DNA of 39,933 bases from Candidatus Aminicenantota bacterium (GTDB lineage: Bacteria > Acidobacteriota > Aminicenantia > Aminicenantales > Aminicenantaceae), in assembly GCA_020344415.1 (NCBI GenBank), contig CP070825.1, forward strand, positions 3,706,542 through 3,746,474, written 5' to 3'. The position numbers were made by a program, and so were the translations under genes. How positions within the stretch are numbered: the first letter of the stretch is position 1; every line of letters starts with the position of its first letter. Positions 23,513 to 31,374 of the stretch are shown one piece after another. The notes beneath the pieces were generated by a model, which saw only the letters and a program-made list of their open reading frames with translations, ran no database searches and had not been told where the DNA came from.

Positions 23513-26136
23513 TATCACAAAAATCTTACAGAAATCCTCCCAGATTAGCCGAGTGGACGCTAAAACACATATATCCCGATAAAGGAGAGTTTACATCTCT
23601 CGGGGATTTTAGAGAGGAATACAATGATATCGCTGCACAATCCGGAATCTCAAAAGCAATGCTCTGGTACTGGATGCAAGTCTTAAAATCTACCCCGCAC
23701 TTCTTAAGAAACAAAATGTATTGGAGTTTTGTCATGTTTAAAAACTACTTGAAAATTGCCATTCGCTGCCTGGCCAAACAGAAAATCTACTCAACCATCA
23801 ATATTCTGGGTCTGACCATTGGCATGGCCGGTGTCATCCTGATTTTTCTTTTTGTGCGGCATGAATTATCCTACGACCGGTTTCACACAAATGCAGAAAA
23901 CCTGTATCGCGTTTTTGCCATCCATCATGCAGAGGACGGAAGCATACGAAGCCGGTCCAGCCTTCTCCCCCTTCCCATGGGTCCTTCAACGGAAGAATAT
24001 TTCCCAGAAATCATATATTCTGTTCGTGTAAACAACAAGACCGCTACCATTAAAACGAATGGAAAACTCTTCAATGAGACAATCACGCTGGTAGATAAAC
24101 CCTTCTTTCAGGCTTTTTCCTTCCCTTTGATTGCAGGAAGTCCATCTTCTGTATTTACTCAAGCCAAATCCATGGTCTTAACAGAAAATCACGCACGAAA
24201 ATATTTTGGAAGTGCCGATCCCATCGGTAAAACCCTAACCCTAATCAAGGGGCAGAACCAGAGTGATTTCATCATTACTGGAATCACAAAAACGCCTCCT
24301 CATAATTCTACAATTACCTTCGACATCCTGATCGATATGGAAAGTGCCAAATCCCTCAATATGGATAGAGGATGGAGAAATAATTGGGGAGCTTTCGGGT
24401 GGCAGAATTATGTTCTTGTCGAAAACAGAAATTCAGTAGACAACATTCTGAAAAATTTCCCCTCTTTCACCAAACTGTACTATGGGCCCTCCTTAGAAAA
24501 AGCACAAAAGAGAAGCAAATGGAAGGGGAAAGGACTCCCACTTTCTTTCGGTTTGCAAGAAATAACACGTGTTCACCTGGACCCTGGAATCAAAGGCTCT
24601 CCCAACCTGATTTCAATTCTTATCCTAACTGGAATCGCATTTATCGTATTGCTCGTCGCCTGTATTAATTTTACAAATCTTGCTATCAGCCGGGCTTCCA
24701 CAAGGTCAATGGAAGTTGGCATGCGTAAAGTCCTGGGCGCAGGTCGCAGACAGCTTATCCGCCAGTTCTGGGGGGAATCTCTGATGATAACCGGGATCGC
24801 TATGCTCGCGGGCATAATCCTGGCTGGTACTGCATTGCCGACTTTCAATCATCTCGCCAGCAAGAACCTCCAACTGGATGTATTGCTTCAGCCGATTAGC
24901 ATCCTGGCCTTAATGGCTCTAATCGCGATCGTTGGCATCGCATCAGGCAGCTATCCTGCTTTAATTATGTCTGCGTTCCGTCCGGTAGAAATTCTTAAGG
25001 GAAAGCTAAAGATCGGAGGCAAAAACCTAATGACGAGAGCCCTTGTTGTGGTTCAATTTGCTCTCTCGGTATTTCTCATCATATCCACGATCATCATGGG
25101 ACGTCAGATCAACTTCTTGACAAACAGAGATCCGGGCTTCAAAAAGGAAGGCGTCATCGGTATTGCAACGCAAGAACCAAATGCCAAGGTAGGCAACAAT
25201 ATCCTTAAACTCCTCCGGCAACGCCTGAACCAGGAGCCGAATATCCTTGTCCTAACAGGAACTTCCGTCCCTTTCGGTGACGCGGCTATGTTTCCCTTTA
25301 AAAAAGAAGGCCGAACGATCAATGCCTATCAAAACCGCATAGATTATGATTTTTTCAAAACCTTAGGTATTGAGGTAGTACAGGGACGCTCCTTTTCTCC
25401 CGAATTTCCCACAGATGTAGAAGGCGTGGTCGTTAACGAAAAACTGGTCAAGGAGCTTGAAATTGATGATCCCATCGGAAAGCCGCTCAAAGGCTTCTAC
25501 ATGAAGCTGAAAATCATCGGAGTTGTCAAGGATTACAACATCGAAGACTTTCGGTCCGGTATCGCCCCTGCTTTGCATCACATCAAACCCACCTGGGGCA
25601 TATCCTATATATATGTGCGCGTTTCCCCAACAAATATCTCAGAGACTCTATCCCTAATAGAGAAAACATGGAAGTCTATTCAGCCGAATAAAACCTTTTT
25701 GTACGGCTTTTTGGATGAGGCTCTGGAAGCCATGTATAACGAAGAGAAACGATGGAGAGCCATTGTGGGATATTCCTCCGCCTTGGCAATACTCATCGCC
25801 TGCATGGGTATCTTTGGACTGACATCAATTTCTGTTGACCAGAAGACAAAAGAGATCGGCATCCGTAAAGTCCTGGGAGCCAGCGAGGGACAGATCGTTT
25901 ATATGGTGATAAAGGAATTCATATGGCTGGTCGGATTGGCCAACATCATCGCCTGGCCTCTCGCTTATTATGCCATGAGGGTTCTGCTCAACAATTATTA
26001 TTACCGCATTCCCCTGGGAGTGCACTATTTCATCTTGGCAGGGATTCTATCTTTCATCATAGCCGGCCTCACGACTATCTTCCTAGCTGCCAGAGCCGCA
26101 ATAGCCAACCCAATGGAATCGCTCCGTTACGAGTGA
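23509..26136 (+). CDS. MacB/FtsX-type permease with N-terminal prefix domain
   Basis: This 875-residue membrane protein has two FtsX-like units. Residues 1-75 are the soluble prefix (PRLAEWTLKHIYPDKGEFTS and LGDFREEYNDIA), matching the permease-prefix domain 2 type. From Met76 the sequence is MFKNYLKIAIRCLAKQKIYS, a membrane segment, a MacB-like periplasmic domain, then three segments with RASTRSMEVGMRKVLGAGRRQ. A second MacB domain follows and the C-terminal three segments with KTKEIGIRKVLGAS, ending NPMESLRYE. No ATPase gene lies beside it, so the partner is encoded elsewhere. It is coupled to PadR by a 4-nt overlap and is paralogous to the 31375-33828 permease. Confidence 0.92.
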   Translation: MISQKSYRNPPRLAEWTLKHIYPDKGEFTSLGDFREEYNDIAAQSGISKAMLWYWMQVLKSTPHFLRNKMYWSFVMFKNYLKIAIRCLAKQKIYSTINILGLTIGMAGVILIFLFVRHELSYDRFHTNAENLYRVFAIHHAEDGSIRSRSSLLPLPMGPSTEEYFPEIIYSVRVNNKTATIKTNGKLFNETITLVDKPFFQAFSFPLIAGSPSSVFTQAKSMVLTENHARKYFGSADPIGKTLTLIKGQNQSDFIITGITKTPPHNSTITFDILIDMESAKSLNMDRGWRNNWGAFGWQNYVLVENRNSVDNILKNFPSFTKLYYGPSLEKAQKRSKWKGKGLPLSFGLQEITRVHLDPGIKGSPNLISILILTGIAFIVLLVACINFTNLAISRASTRSMEVGMRKVLGAGRRQLIRQFWGESLMITGIAMLAGIILAGTALPTFNHLASKNLQLDVLLQPISILALMALIAIVGIASGSYPALIMSAFRPVEILKGKLKIGGKNLMTRALVVVQFALSVFLIISTIIMGRQINFLTNRDPGFKKEGVIGIATQEPNAKVGNNILKLLRQRLNQEPNILVLTGTSVPFGDAAMFPFKKEGRTINAYQNRIDYDFFKTLGIEVVQGRSFSPEFPTDVEGVVVNEKLVKELEIDDPIGKPLKGFYMKLKIIGVVKDYNIEDFRSGIAPALHHIKPTWGISYIYVRVSPTNISETLSLIEKTWKSIQPNKTFLYGFLDEALEAMYNEEKRWRAIVGYSSALAILIACMGIFGLTSISVDQKTKEIGIRKVLGASEGQIVYMVIKEFIWLVGLANIIAWPLAYYAMRVLLNNYYYRIPLGVHYFILAGILSFIIAGLTTIFLAARAAIANPMESLRYE

Positions 26137-26181
26137 AGATATTTTTTTAAAATATATTTAACCTCACTTTAATAGGATATT

Positions 26182-26210
26182 CCTCAGCACCCCTGAATCA
26201 GGAATTGAGG
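26182..26210. terminator. Hairpin between convergent permease and NTF2-like genes
   Basis: CCTCA (26182-26186) pairs with TGAGG (26206-26210), enclosing a second stem CCTG/CAGG (26192-26202). It lies between the stop codons of the genes at 26136 and 26216, so it could serve both strands. An AT-only stem, ATATTTT-TTT-AAAATAT, lies just upstream (about 26140-26160). No long U-run is present. Confidence 0.4.
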
Positions 26211-26215
26211 CGTCT

Positions 26216-26623
26216 CTACTCTCCTTGGGAAAGGGGGATGATTGTTCTCCATACAGCAAGCCACTTTCCTCCTTCGCGTGCGAAGACAAACAGATCGTGA
26301 CCTGCGTCATTGTGCCTTTCCCCGCCTACCTCGTAATCTATCTCGAACCTGTAGCTGGCGACAGCAGTACTGCCCCAAACATCTATCATGTGCTCTGACT
26401 CTTTGACTTCGCGGATTGTGGCATGAGTGATGAAATCCTTGTAGCTCTTGACGCATTCGGATTTACCTCTTCCTCCGCCTTTAAATCCAGGACCGGTAAT
26501 CACCATTTCTTCATGGAAAAATCCTTCAAGCTCTTCAGGGTGTCCTTTTGTCCAAGCCTTGCTTATGTTACTCAGGAGCTCTCGGATTTCCTCTCTAGCC
26601 TTCTGTTCAATATCAAAAGCCAT
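26216..26623 (-). CDS. SnoaL/DUF4440-like NTF2-fold protein
   Basis: This 135-residue protein has the cone-shaped NTF2-like pattern: helix EIRELLSNISKAWTKGHPEELEGFF, HEEMVITGPGF, ECVKSYKDFITHATIREVKE, VWGSTAVASYRFEIDYE, and DLFVFAREGGKWLAVWRTI. The order fits the DUF4440/SnoaL group, which includes small-molecule binding proteins, epimerases and ketosteroid-isomerase-like enzymes. A catalytic residue set cannot be identified from sequence alone. GGAG lies 7-8 nt before the ATG. It appears monocistronic and converges on the permease gene. Confidence 0.88.
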   Translation of the reverse strand: MAFDIEQKAREEIRELLSNISKAWTKGHPEELEGFFHEEMVITGPGFKGGGRGKSECVKSYKDFITHATIREVKESEHMIDVWGSTAVASYRFEIDYEVGGERHNDAGHDLFVFAREGGKWLAVWRTIIPLSQGE

Positions 26624-26760
26624 TTTCTTTCTCCAAAAAAAGCTCTTATTCCTTGACTACTAATTTCTGCCTAATAATCTGCAATACTTTCTTCACTCAG
26701 AGTTACTATTTCGAGATTGTCTACCTCCATCACTATCCGCCTCTTTTAACAAACAAAAGT

Positions 26761-28383
26761 TTATCTCTTCTTATGTTCGATCGGCTTTCCAGCGAGCACG
26801 CCCGTGTATTTACCTTTATCTATCGCTAAAATCCCGTTAATGAGCAGATATGCAATGCCATCGCTGTACTGGTGAGGATTCTGATAAGTAGCCTTATCGC
26901 GAACGGTCTCTGGATTAAAGACTAGAATATCAGCCACATATCCTTCCTTAATAAGCCCTCGGTCATCCAGCTCCAGCATATCTGCTGGCAGTGATGTAGC
27001 TGCCTTTATGGCTTGTTCCATGGTGATGACTTTTTTATCAAGCACATAATCCCGTATTTTCTTTGTGAATGCTCCGTAATTGCGTGGATGAGGAACCCCC
27101 AGGTCAAAGGGGACATTTAAGCCGTCTGAAGAGATCATCACATAAGGTTTCTTCATGAAGTATTCCACTTCTTTCGGATCCATCATGAAGACAATTACGC
27201 TCGGATTGCCAATGCGCAGTAATTCAATCGCAGCCTCAGTTGGTGAGACCTTCAAGATTTCGCAGATTTCTTTTAAATTCTTTCCCTCCCATTCAGGCTT
27301 CTCCTTAAAATTTGCGATATGGATCGATTCTGGCCCCATGTACCGTTCGATCCTCTCTTTAATGCTGGCTCTAATCTTTTCTTTCAGCGCAGGATCCATG
27401 AATCTTTCGAGTGCTTTCCCATCTGCCATGATCCATCGATCGAGAACTATCGGCGCCAAAGTTGTGGAACCTGCATTATAAGGATACTGGTCTGCGAAGA
27501 GCTTTACTCCCTTAGCACGAGCCTCCTCGAAAATTTTGGTAACTGCCTTTGCCTTTCCCTGACCAAGAGTGCCCGATGCTTTCAGGTGGGCTATTTGTAC
27601 GGGCACATCCGCTTCTTCGGCTATCCTTATCGCTTCACTCATCGATTCTTCGATGCCCCCCATCATGTTGACACCCTCATCTCGCACATGAGTTGCGTAA
27701 AATCCACCATATTTGTTTACGACAAGTGCAAGCTCAATCACTTCTTCAGTTGTAGCATAGCATCCGGGAGGATAGTACAGACCCGTCGATAAACCAAAAG
27801 CTCCACCCTCCATGGCTTCCTGAACCATCGCTTTCATTTTCTCTAGCTCTTCAGCTGAGGGAGCTCGGTCGGCCATGCCCATGACTTCCTGTCTAATCGT
27901 TCCATGACCGACAAGCTGCACAAGGTTCAAGCCCATTCCATTCTGACGTATGTCTTCGAATAATTCCTTAATGCGCCAATCGCCAGCGCCACAATTACCC
28001 GAAACAACTGTTGTGACTCCTTGAAAGAGATAATTTTTTACAATTCTCAACTCATCCATATCAATTTCGCCACCAATAAAAGCGACAATTTCATCATCAA
28101 CTTTGAAAAAAGCATGGTTGTGCATATCAATGAATCCTGGGCTCACATACAAATCCTTGGCATCAATTACCGCGTCAGCATTGGGTTTAAGCTTGCCAAT
28201 AGCCAAGATTTTTCCATCTTTGATGCCGATATCTGCCACATAAGATTCTCCGCCGGAGCCGTCATAAATCTTACCTCCTCGAATGACTATGTCGTAGCTT
28301 TTATCCTCAGATCTTGAACAACTGTACACAAATAGGCTCATGACGAGGAGAATTACAAAGAAAACTGAATTAATTTTTCGCAT
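26761..28383 (-). CDS. N-acyl-D-amino-acid deacylase, lipoprotein
   Basis: This 540-residue amidohydrolase of the D-aminoacylase family is exported and probably lipidated: the signal ends in VYSC (Cys22). Metal and catalytic residues are visible: His88 and His90 (DMHNH), Cys131 (GNCG, the family's metal cysteine), His232 (ATHVRDE), His266 (QIAHLK) and Asp420 (SSDG); HPRNYG at 432-437 is also typical. It hydrolyses N-acyl-D-amino acids, or dihydro-type rings in relatives, producing free D-amino acids from peptidoglycan or detritus. The envelope location fits scavenging. AGGAG lies 6 nt before the ATG. The gene is alone on its strand for over 500 bp upstream. Confidence 0.93.
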   Translation of the reverse strand: MRKINSVFFVILLVMSLFVYSCSRSEDKSYDIVIRGGKIYDGSGGESYVADIGIKDGKILAIGKLKPNADAVIDAKDLYVSPGFIDMHNHAFFKVDDEIVAFIGGEIDMDELRIVKNYLFQGVTTVVSGNCGAGDWRIKELFEDIRQNGMGLNLVQLVGHGTIRQEVMGMADRAPSAEELEKMKAMVQEAMEGGAFGLSTGLYYPPGCYATTEEVIELALVVNKYGGFYATHVRDEGVNMMGGIEESMSEAIRIAEEADVPVQIAHLKASGTLGQGKAKAVTKIFEEARAKGVKLFADQYPYNAGSTTLAPIVLDRWIMADGKALERFMDPALKEKIRASIKERIERYMGPESIHIANFKEKPEWEGKNLKEICEILKVSPTEAAIELLRIGNPSVIVFMMDPKEVEYFMKKPYVMISSDGLNVPFDLGVPHPRNYGAFTKKIRDYVLDKKVITMEQAIKAATSLPADMLELDDRGLIKEGYVADILVFNPETVRDKATYQNPHQYSDGIAYLLINGILAIDKGKYTGVLAGKPIEHKKR

Positions 28384-28455
28384 GTCAATCTCCTAGGTTG
28401 ATTTAATAATCATCAATTCTACATTCAACGCCCTCTTTTTTCAAAAAATTTATTG

Positions 28456-28584
28456 GGGTCAGGTCTACACTTTTCACTTATTTCTTCTAAAGACGGAAAG
28501 TCTTTATAATTGGAAGTTTCGTTTAAGGAACAAGCCGATTGCTTGACTAGAGTGAGGAATAAGTTAAAAGTGTAGACCTGACCC
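28456..28584. mobile_element. 129-bp terminal-inverted-repeat element (REP/MITE-like)
   Basis: GGGTCAGGTCTACACTTTT at 28456-28474 is exactly inverted at 28566-28584; after one mismatch another 7 bp match (ACTTATT). Inside, TAAAGAC (28488-28494) and GTCTTTA (28500-28506) form a hairpin. No ORF of transposase size is inside. Ends of the form GGGGTCAGGTCTACA recur, as I recall, next to IS200-like REP-associated transposases in several phyla, so this is probably a non-autonomous relative. It lies between the D-aminoacylase and the 28649 gene. Flanks do not show an obvious target duplication. Elsewhere in the gap 28385-28648 I see nothing. Confidence 0.75.
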
Positions 28585-28648
28585 TATTCAATATGATATA
28601 TGGTGGAAATTCAGTCCGTATTACAAACCAAAGAATATTCTGCACATC

Positions 28649-28984
28649 ATGAATCAAAACACAGCACTCTTCTTAATCAAGCTCATCCACACGATAATTT
28701 TTATCTTCATGTCAGCGTGTGTCTTTTTCATCCTGTATTGCGGCATTCTTGGAATTAAAAATTGGGTATTAGCCGTATCAATAGCCCTTATTCTTATGGA
28801 AGGATTTGCCTTGATCCTTAATAGGTTTGAATGTCCACTAACGACACTAGCAAAAAAATACGGGTATGTACATGATCGATACATGGATATTTTCTTGCCA
28901 AAATGGTTTACGCCATTCGTTGTGCCCATTTTTACTGTGTTGTTTCTGATTGGATTAATATTGGTTATCTTGAATTCTTTCTAA
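28649..28984 (+). CDS. Small membrane protein, DUF2784-like motif
   Basis: This 111-residue protein has three predicted membrane segments (about 8-30, 36-56 and 88-110). Between the second and third is NRFECPLTTLAKKYGYVHD, reminiscent of the CPLT motif in DUF2784 proteins, then a charged stretch DRYMDIFLPKWFTP. The link to DUF2784 is weak and unverified. No clear ribosome site precedes the ATG (upstream CTGCACATC). The gene lies just after the inverted-repeat element, which may supply its 5' region. Function unknown. Confidence 0.6.
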   Translation: MNQNTALFLIKLIHTIIFIFMSACVFFILYCGILGIKNWVLAVSIALILMEGFALILNRFECPLTTLAKKYGYVHDRYMDIFLPKWFTPFVVPIFTVLFLIGLILVILNSF

Positions 28985-29028
28985 CTCAGAGAGGAAAGAG
29001 ATCGTTCATGAATTATTAGAAGGGAATA

Positions 29029-29937
29029 TCAGGAAATCCCCAGCTTGTATTTTAAAGAATTCAGGGTGTTCCTCATTAGCATTGTGATGGTCATGGGACC
29101 TACTCCTCCAGGAACTGGCGTGATCCACCCTGCGATCTCCTGGGCTGCTTCAAAATCTACATCACCTTTCAGGAGAGCCACCTTCTTTCCGGTTTTCTTG
29201 CTAATCTTATAGCCCACCCGGTTTACTCCCACATCAATGACGCAGGCCCCGGGCTTGATCCACTCCGGTTTGACCAGTCCGGGAACTCCGGCAGCCACAA
29301 TAAGGATATCTGCGCGCTTGCAATGAAAGGCCATATCTCTAGTTCTTGTGTGGATCACGGATACTGTTGCGTTGGCACCATCTGCCTTCTGCATCAGCAT
29401 GATAGCAATGGGTTTTCCCACAATATTCGACCGGCCTACGACAACCGCCTCCGCTCCTTCTGTCTTCACCCCAGCACGCTTGATCATCTCCTGAATTCCA
29501 GCAGGAGTAGAGGGCAGGAATTTTACCTCTGAACCGCCGATTACGAGTCTACCCATATTAATCGGATGAAATCCATCTACGTCCTTGTCTGGGTCTATCG
29601 CAGTAATGACTTTTTTCTCGTCGATATGTTCAGGAAGTGGCAATTGAACCAGAACACCATGGACCGTATCATCCTTGTTATATTTATCGACCAGAGCCAG
29701 TAATTCTTCTTCTGAAATAGTGTCTGGTTTGTTTACCTGGACTTCCTTGAAGCCAAGGCTATTGGCTGTTTTTATCTTCGCTGTGACATAAGAGACTGAG
29801 GCAGGGTCCTCTCCGATCAGGATGGTTACTAGCCCGGGGACGACGCCATGCTCTTCTTTTATTTCATCCACCTCTGCCTTGATTTCTGCCAATATCTCCT
29901 CTCGAATTTCTTTTCCTTTGAGCAGTTTTGCTGTCAT
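29029..29937 (-). CDS. folD: Bifunctional methylenetetrahydrofolate dehydrogenase/cyclohydrolase FolD
   Basis: This 302-residue cytoplasmic enzyme interconverts 5,10-methylene-THF and 10-formyl-THF in two steps. Diagnostic features: catalytic Tyr50 and Lys54 in SYVTAK, VLVQLPLPEHID (95-106), Asp121 in KDVDGFHP, VVGRSNIVGKP (166-176) for NADP binding, and ITPVPGGVGPMT (272-283). The length and order match the family. One position is unusual: LPSTPAG (141-147) where most FolD have PCTP. AAGGAG lies 7 nt before the ATG. It appears monocistronic; a palindromic GTGAATATCAC lies about 55 nt upstream. Carbon-one metabolism fits the anaerobic gene set. Confidence 0.97.
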   Translation of the reverse strand: MTAKLLKGKEIREEILAEIKAEVDEIKEEHGVVPGLVTILIGEDPASVSYVTAKIKTANSLGFKEVQVNKPDTISEEELLALVDKYNKDDTVHGVLVQLPLPEHIDEKKVITAIDPDKDVDGFHPINMGRLVIGGSEVKFLPSTPAGIQEMIKRAGVKTEGAEAVVVGRSNIVGKPIAIMLMQKADGANATVSVIHTRTRDMAFHCKRADILIVAAGVPGLVKPEWIKPGACVIDVGVNRVGYKISKKTGKKVALLKGDVDFEAAQEIAGWITPVPGGVGPMTITMLMRNTLNSLKYKLGIS

Positions 29938-30149
29938 TTTATACTCCTTATTTTAACCCGATTGATTTCCTGAAATATATTATCTGGACTGTGAATATCA
30001 CAAATAGAATTCAATTTCAATTCCTTTAATCATTATGACCCGAATAAAAATGTCGATTGACCTTGAATGCTTTTTCACTCTCTAATCCACCCTCCCTCTC
30101 AGATTTCGTAAGCACATCCTGCAGGTTGGCTCGAGGAATCATGCCCCTA

Positions 30150-30277
30150 CATAAAAGGATTAGATTGCCGCGCTTCGCTCGCAATGACAGAACGATGGGC
30201 TTAATGAATCAAGCCCCCACAATGCATCATGTCCATACATAAGAAGGATTAGATTGGCGCGCTTCGCTCGCAATGAC
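30150..30277. repeat. Two copies of a 40-bp dispersed-type repeat
   Basis: CATAAAAGGATTAGATTGCC... at 30150-30189 and its near-copy at 30238-30277 share about 37 of 40 positions, including GCGCTTCGCTCGCAATGACA. The GCGCTTCGCTCGC core can fold. Between them lie two degenerate 18-bp units, so the larger period is about 88 bp. Similar core sequences occur widely in intergenic DNA of uncultured bacteria. The 612-bp gap 29938-30549 otherwise holds the tandem array at 30336-30443 and no gene. Confidence 0.85.
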
Positions 30278-30335
30278 ATCCTACACGTGGGTTTGATAAA
30301 TCAAAACCCTGCATTATGATGAAACAGGGGGGCTT

Positions 30336-30443
30336 AATGAACCAAGCCCCTATAATGAATCAAGCCCCTACAATGAATCAAGCCCTTACAGCCAATCAAG
30401 CCCTTACAGCCAATCAAGTCTTTACAGCCAATCAAGTCCTCCA
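30336..30443. repeat. Tandem array of six 18-bp units
   Basis: Six adjacent units begin at 30336, 30354, 30372, 30390, 30408 and 30426. The consensus is close to AATGAATCAAGCCCYTAC; later copies start AGCCAATCAAG. Units are 14-17 of 18 identical to neighbours. Two further diverged units lie at 30203-30238. GGGCTT-AATGAATC-AAGCCC (30197-30216) and GGGGCTT...AAGCCCC near the array start form hairpins. There are no spacers, so this is not a CRISPR. Confidence 0.9.
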
Positions 30444-30549
30444 CGATGAATCGTTATTATGCGGTGAAATTGTGGGGGGTTTGAGAGATCAAGAGATTAA
30501 ATCCAGTGGCTCTGGAGGCGAAAAATAAAGCCTCTTCCCCAGAGCCTCG

Positions 30550-31239
30550 TTACTTCTCTGATTTCTTGTAACTTATTGATATGCCGGCCCAGCTTGACTG
30601 ATCATATGTTGTCTCCATATTGGGAAGGCTTTCCAGATAATCCACAAATTCTCCGATTCCCCACTGACGCCTTCCCCGTCTGCCCGACACATTATGAGCG
30701 GTGAAACATCCATCGACCTCAAGCTTCGGTAATACAGCGATAAGATAATTCTTATACCAACCCTTATCTGCATCACAAAAAACAAAGTCAAATGGACCTT
30801 CTAGTTTTGGGACAAGATCATGAGCATCGGCAAGCCTTGCATCGATATAATCGGAAAGCCCGGCTTCTTTGAAATTCGCCAGAGCCTGCCGATAGCGTCC
30901 TTCGCTTATCTCGATTGTGATAAGTTTACCTCCAGTTTTGCTGAGCGCCCAGGCTATCCAAATCCCTGAATGCCCTGTGGATGTCCCGATTTCAAGCGCC
31001 TTTTTGTAGTTATTCTTAATGATAAGATCATAGAGCACTTTTCCATCCCCTTCAGAGACATTCATATCTCTCCAGGAATATCTGTGGCTGTCAAGAAAAC
31101 TCCTGACCCTCTCATCAAGATTCTGACTTCTAACGGATTCGATGGAAGAACTAGATGCAAAAACCGGCAAACACAAGAACAAGCAGAATGAAAGAAAAAA
31201 TAAGCTATATTGAAATTTGTACGACACGTTCATCTCCAT
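30550..31239 (-). CDS. Exported O-methyltransferase, paralogue of the fusion C-domain
   Basis: This 229-residue protein has a signal peptide (FQYSLFFLSFCLFLCLPVFA) and then a class I cation-dependent-type O-methyltransferase: WRDMNVSEGDGKVLYDLIIK, NNYKKALEIGTSTGHSGIW (motif I), GGKLITIEISEGRYRQAL, DARLADAHDLVPKL, FDFVFCDADKGWYKNYL, and FTAHNVS. The DN metal pair of cytosolic relatives is replaced by HN, as in the 16970-19150 fusion, and the DMNV-DG-LYD-IIKNNY stretch is shared. The ATG at 31239 has no ribosome site; the GTG at 31227 has GGAG 6 nt upstream and still includes the signal peptide, so it may be the true start. Substrate unknown. Confidence 0.87.
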   Translation of the reverse strand: MEMNVSYKFQYSLFFLSFCLFLCLPVFASSSSIESVRSQNLDERVRSFLDSHRYSWRDMNVSEGDGKVLYDLIIKNNYKKALEIGTSTGHSGIWIAWALSKTGGKLITIEISEGRYRQALANFKEAGLSDYIDARLADAHDLVPKLEGPFDFVFCDADKGWYKNYLIAVLPKLEVDGCFTAHNVSGRRGRRQWGIGEFVDYLESLPNMETTYDQSSWAGISISYKKSEK

Positions 31240-31374
31240 ATCAATTTTCTGAGTTTCTCATTTAATATTAATTAGACGATAGAATCTCGTGATTTCTTCC
31301 TGAAAAAATCTAAAAGATTGAAAAGGTGAGGCTATTAAAATCAGAATGATGGCGCTCTTCAATTAAATGATGTT

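Noticed and set aside
29990..30005. CRP/FNR- or Rex-like palindrome TGTGAATATCACA upstream of folD
   Set aside because: The half-site spacing is 3 bp, unlike CRP (6 bp) or the longer Rex box; a chance match is likely.
30336..30443. CRISPR-like array
   Set aside because: The units are only 18 bp, directly adjacent with no spacers, and no cas gene is present.
30316..30528. Open frame with repeated NQAPTM/NQALTA hexapeptides
   Set aside because: It is the translation of the 18-bp tandem units, which keep any frame open; no ribosome site or domain.
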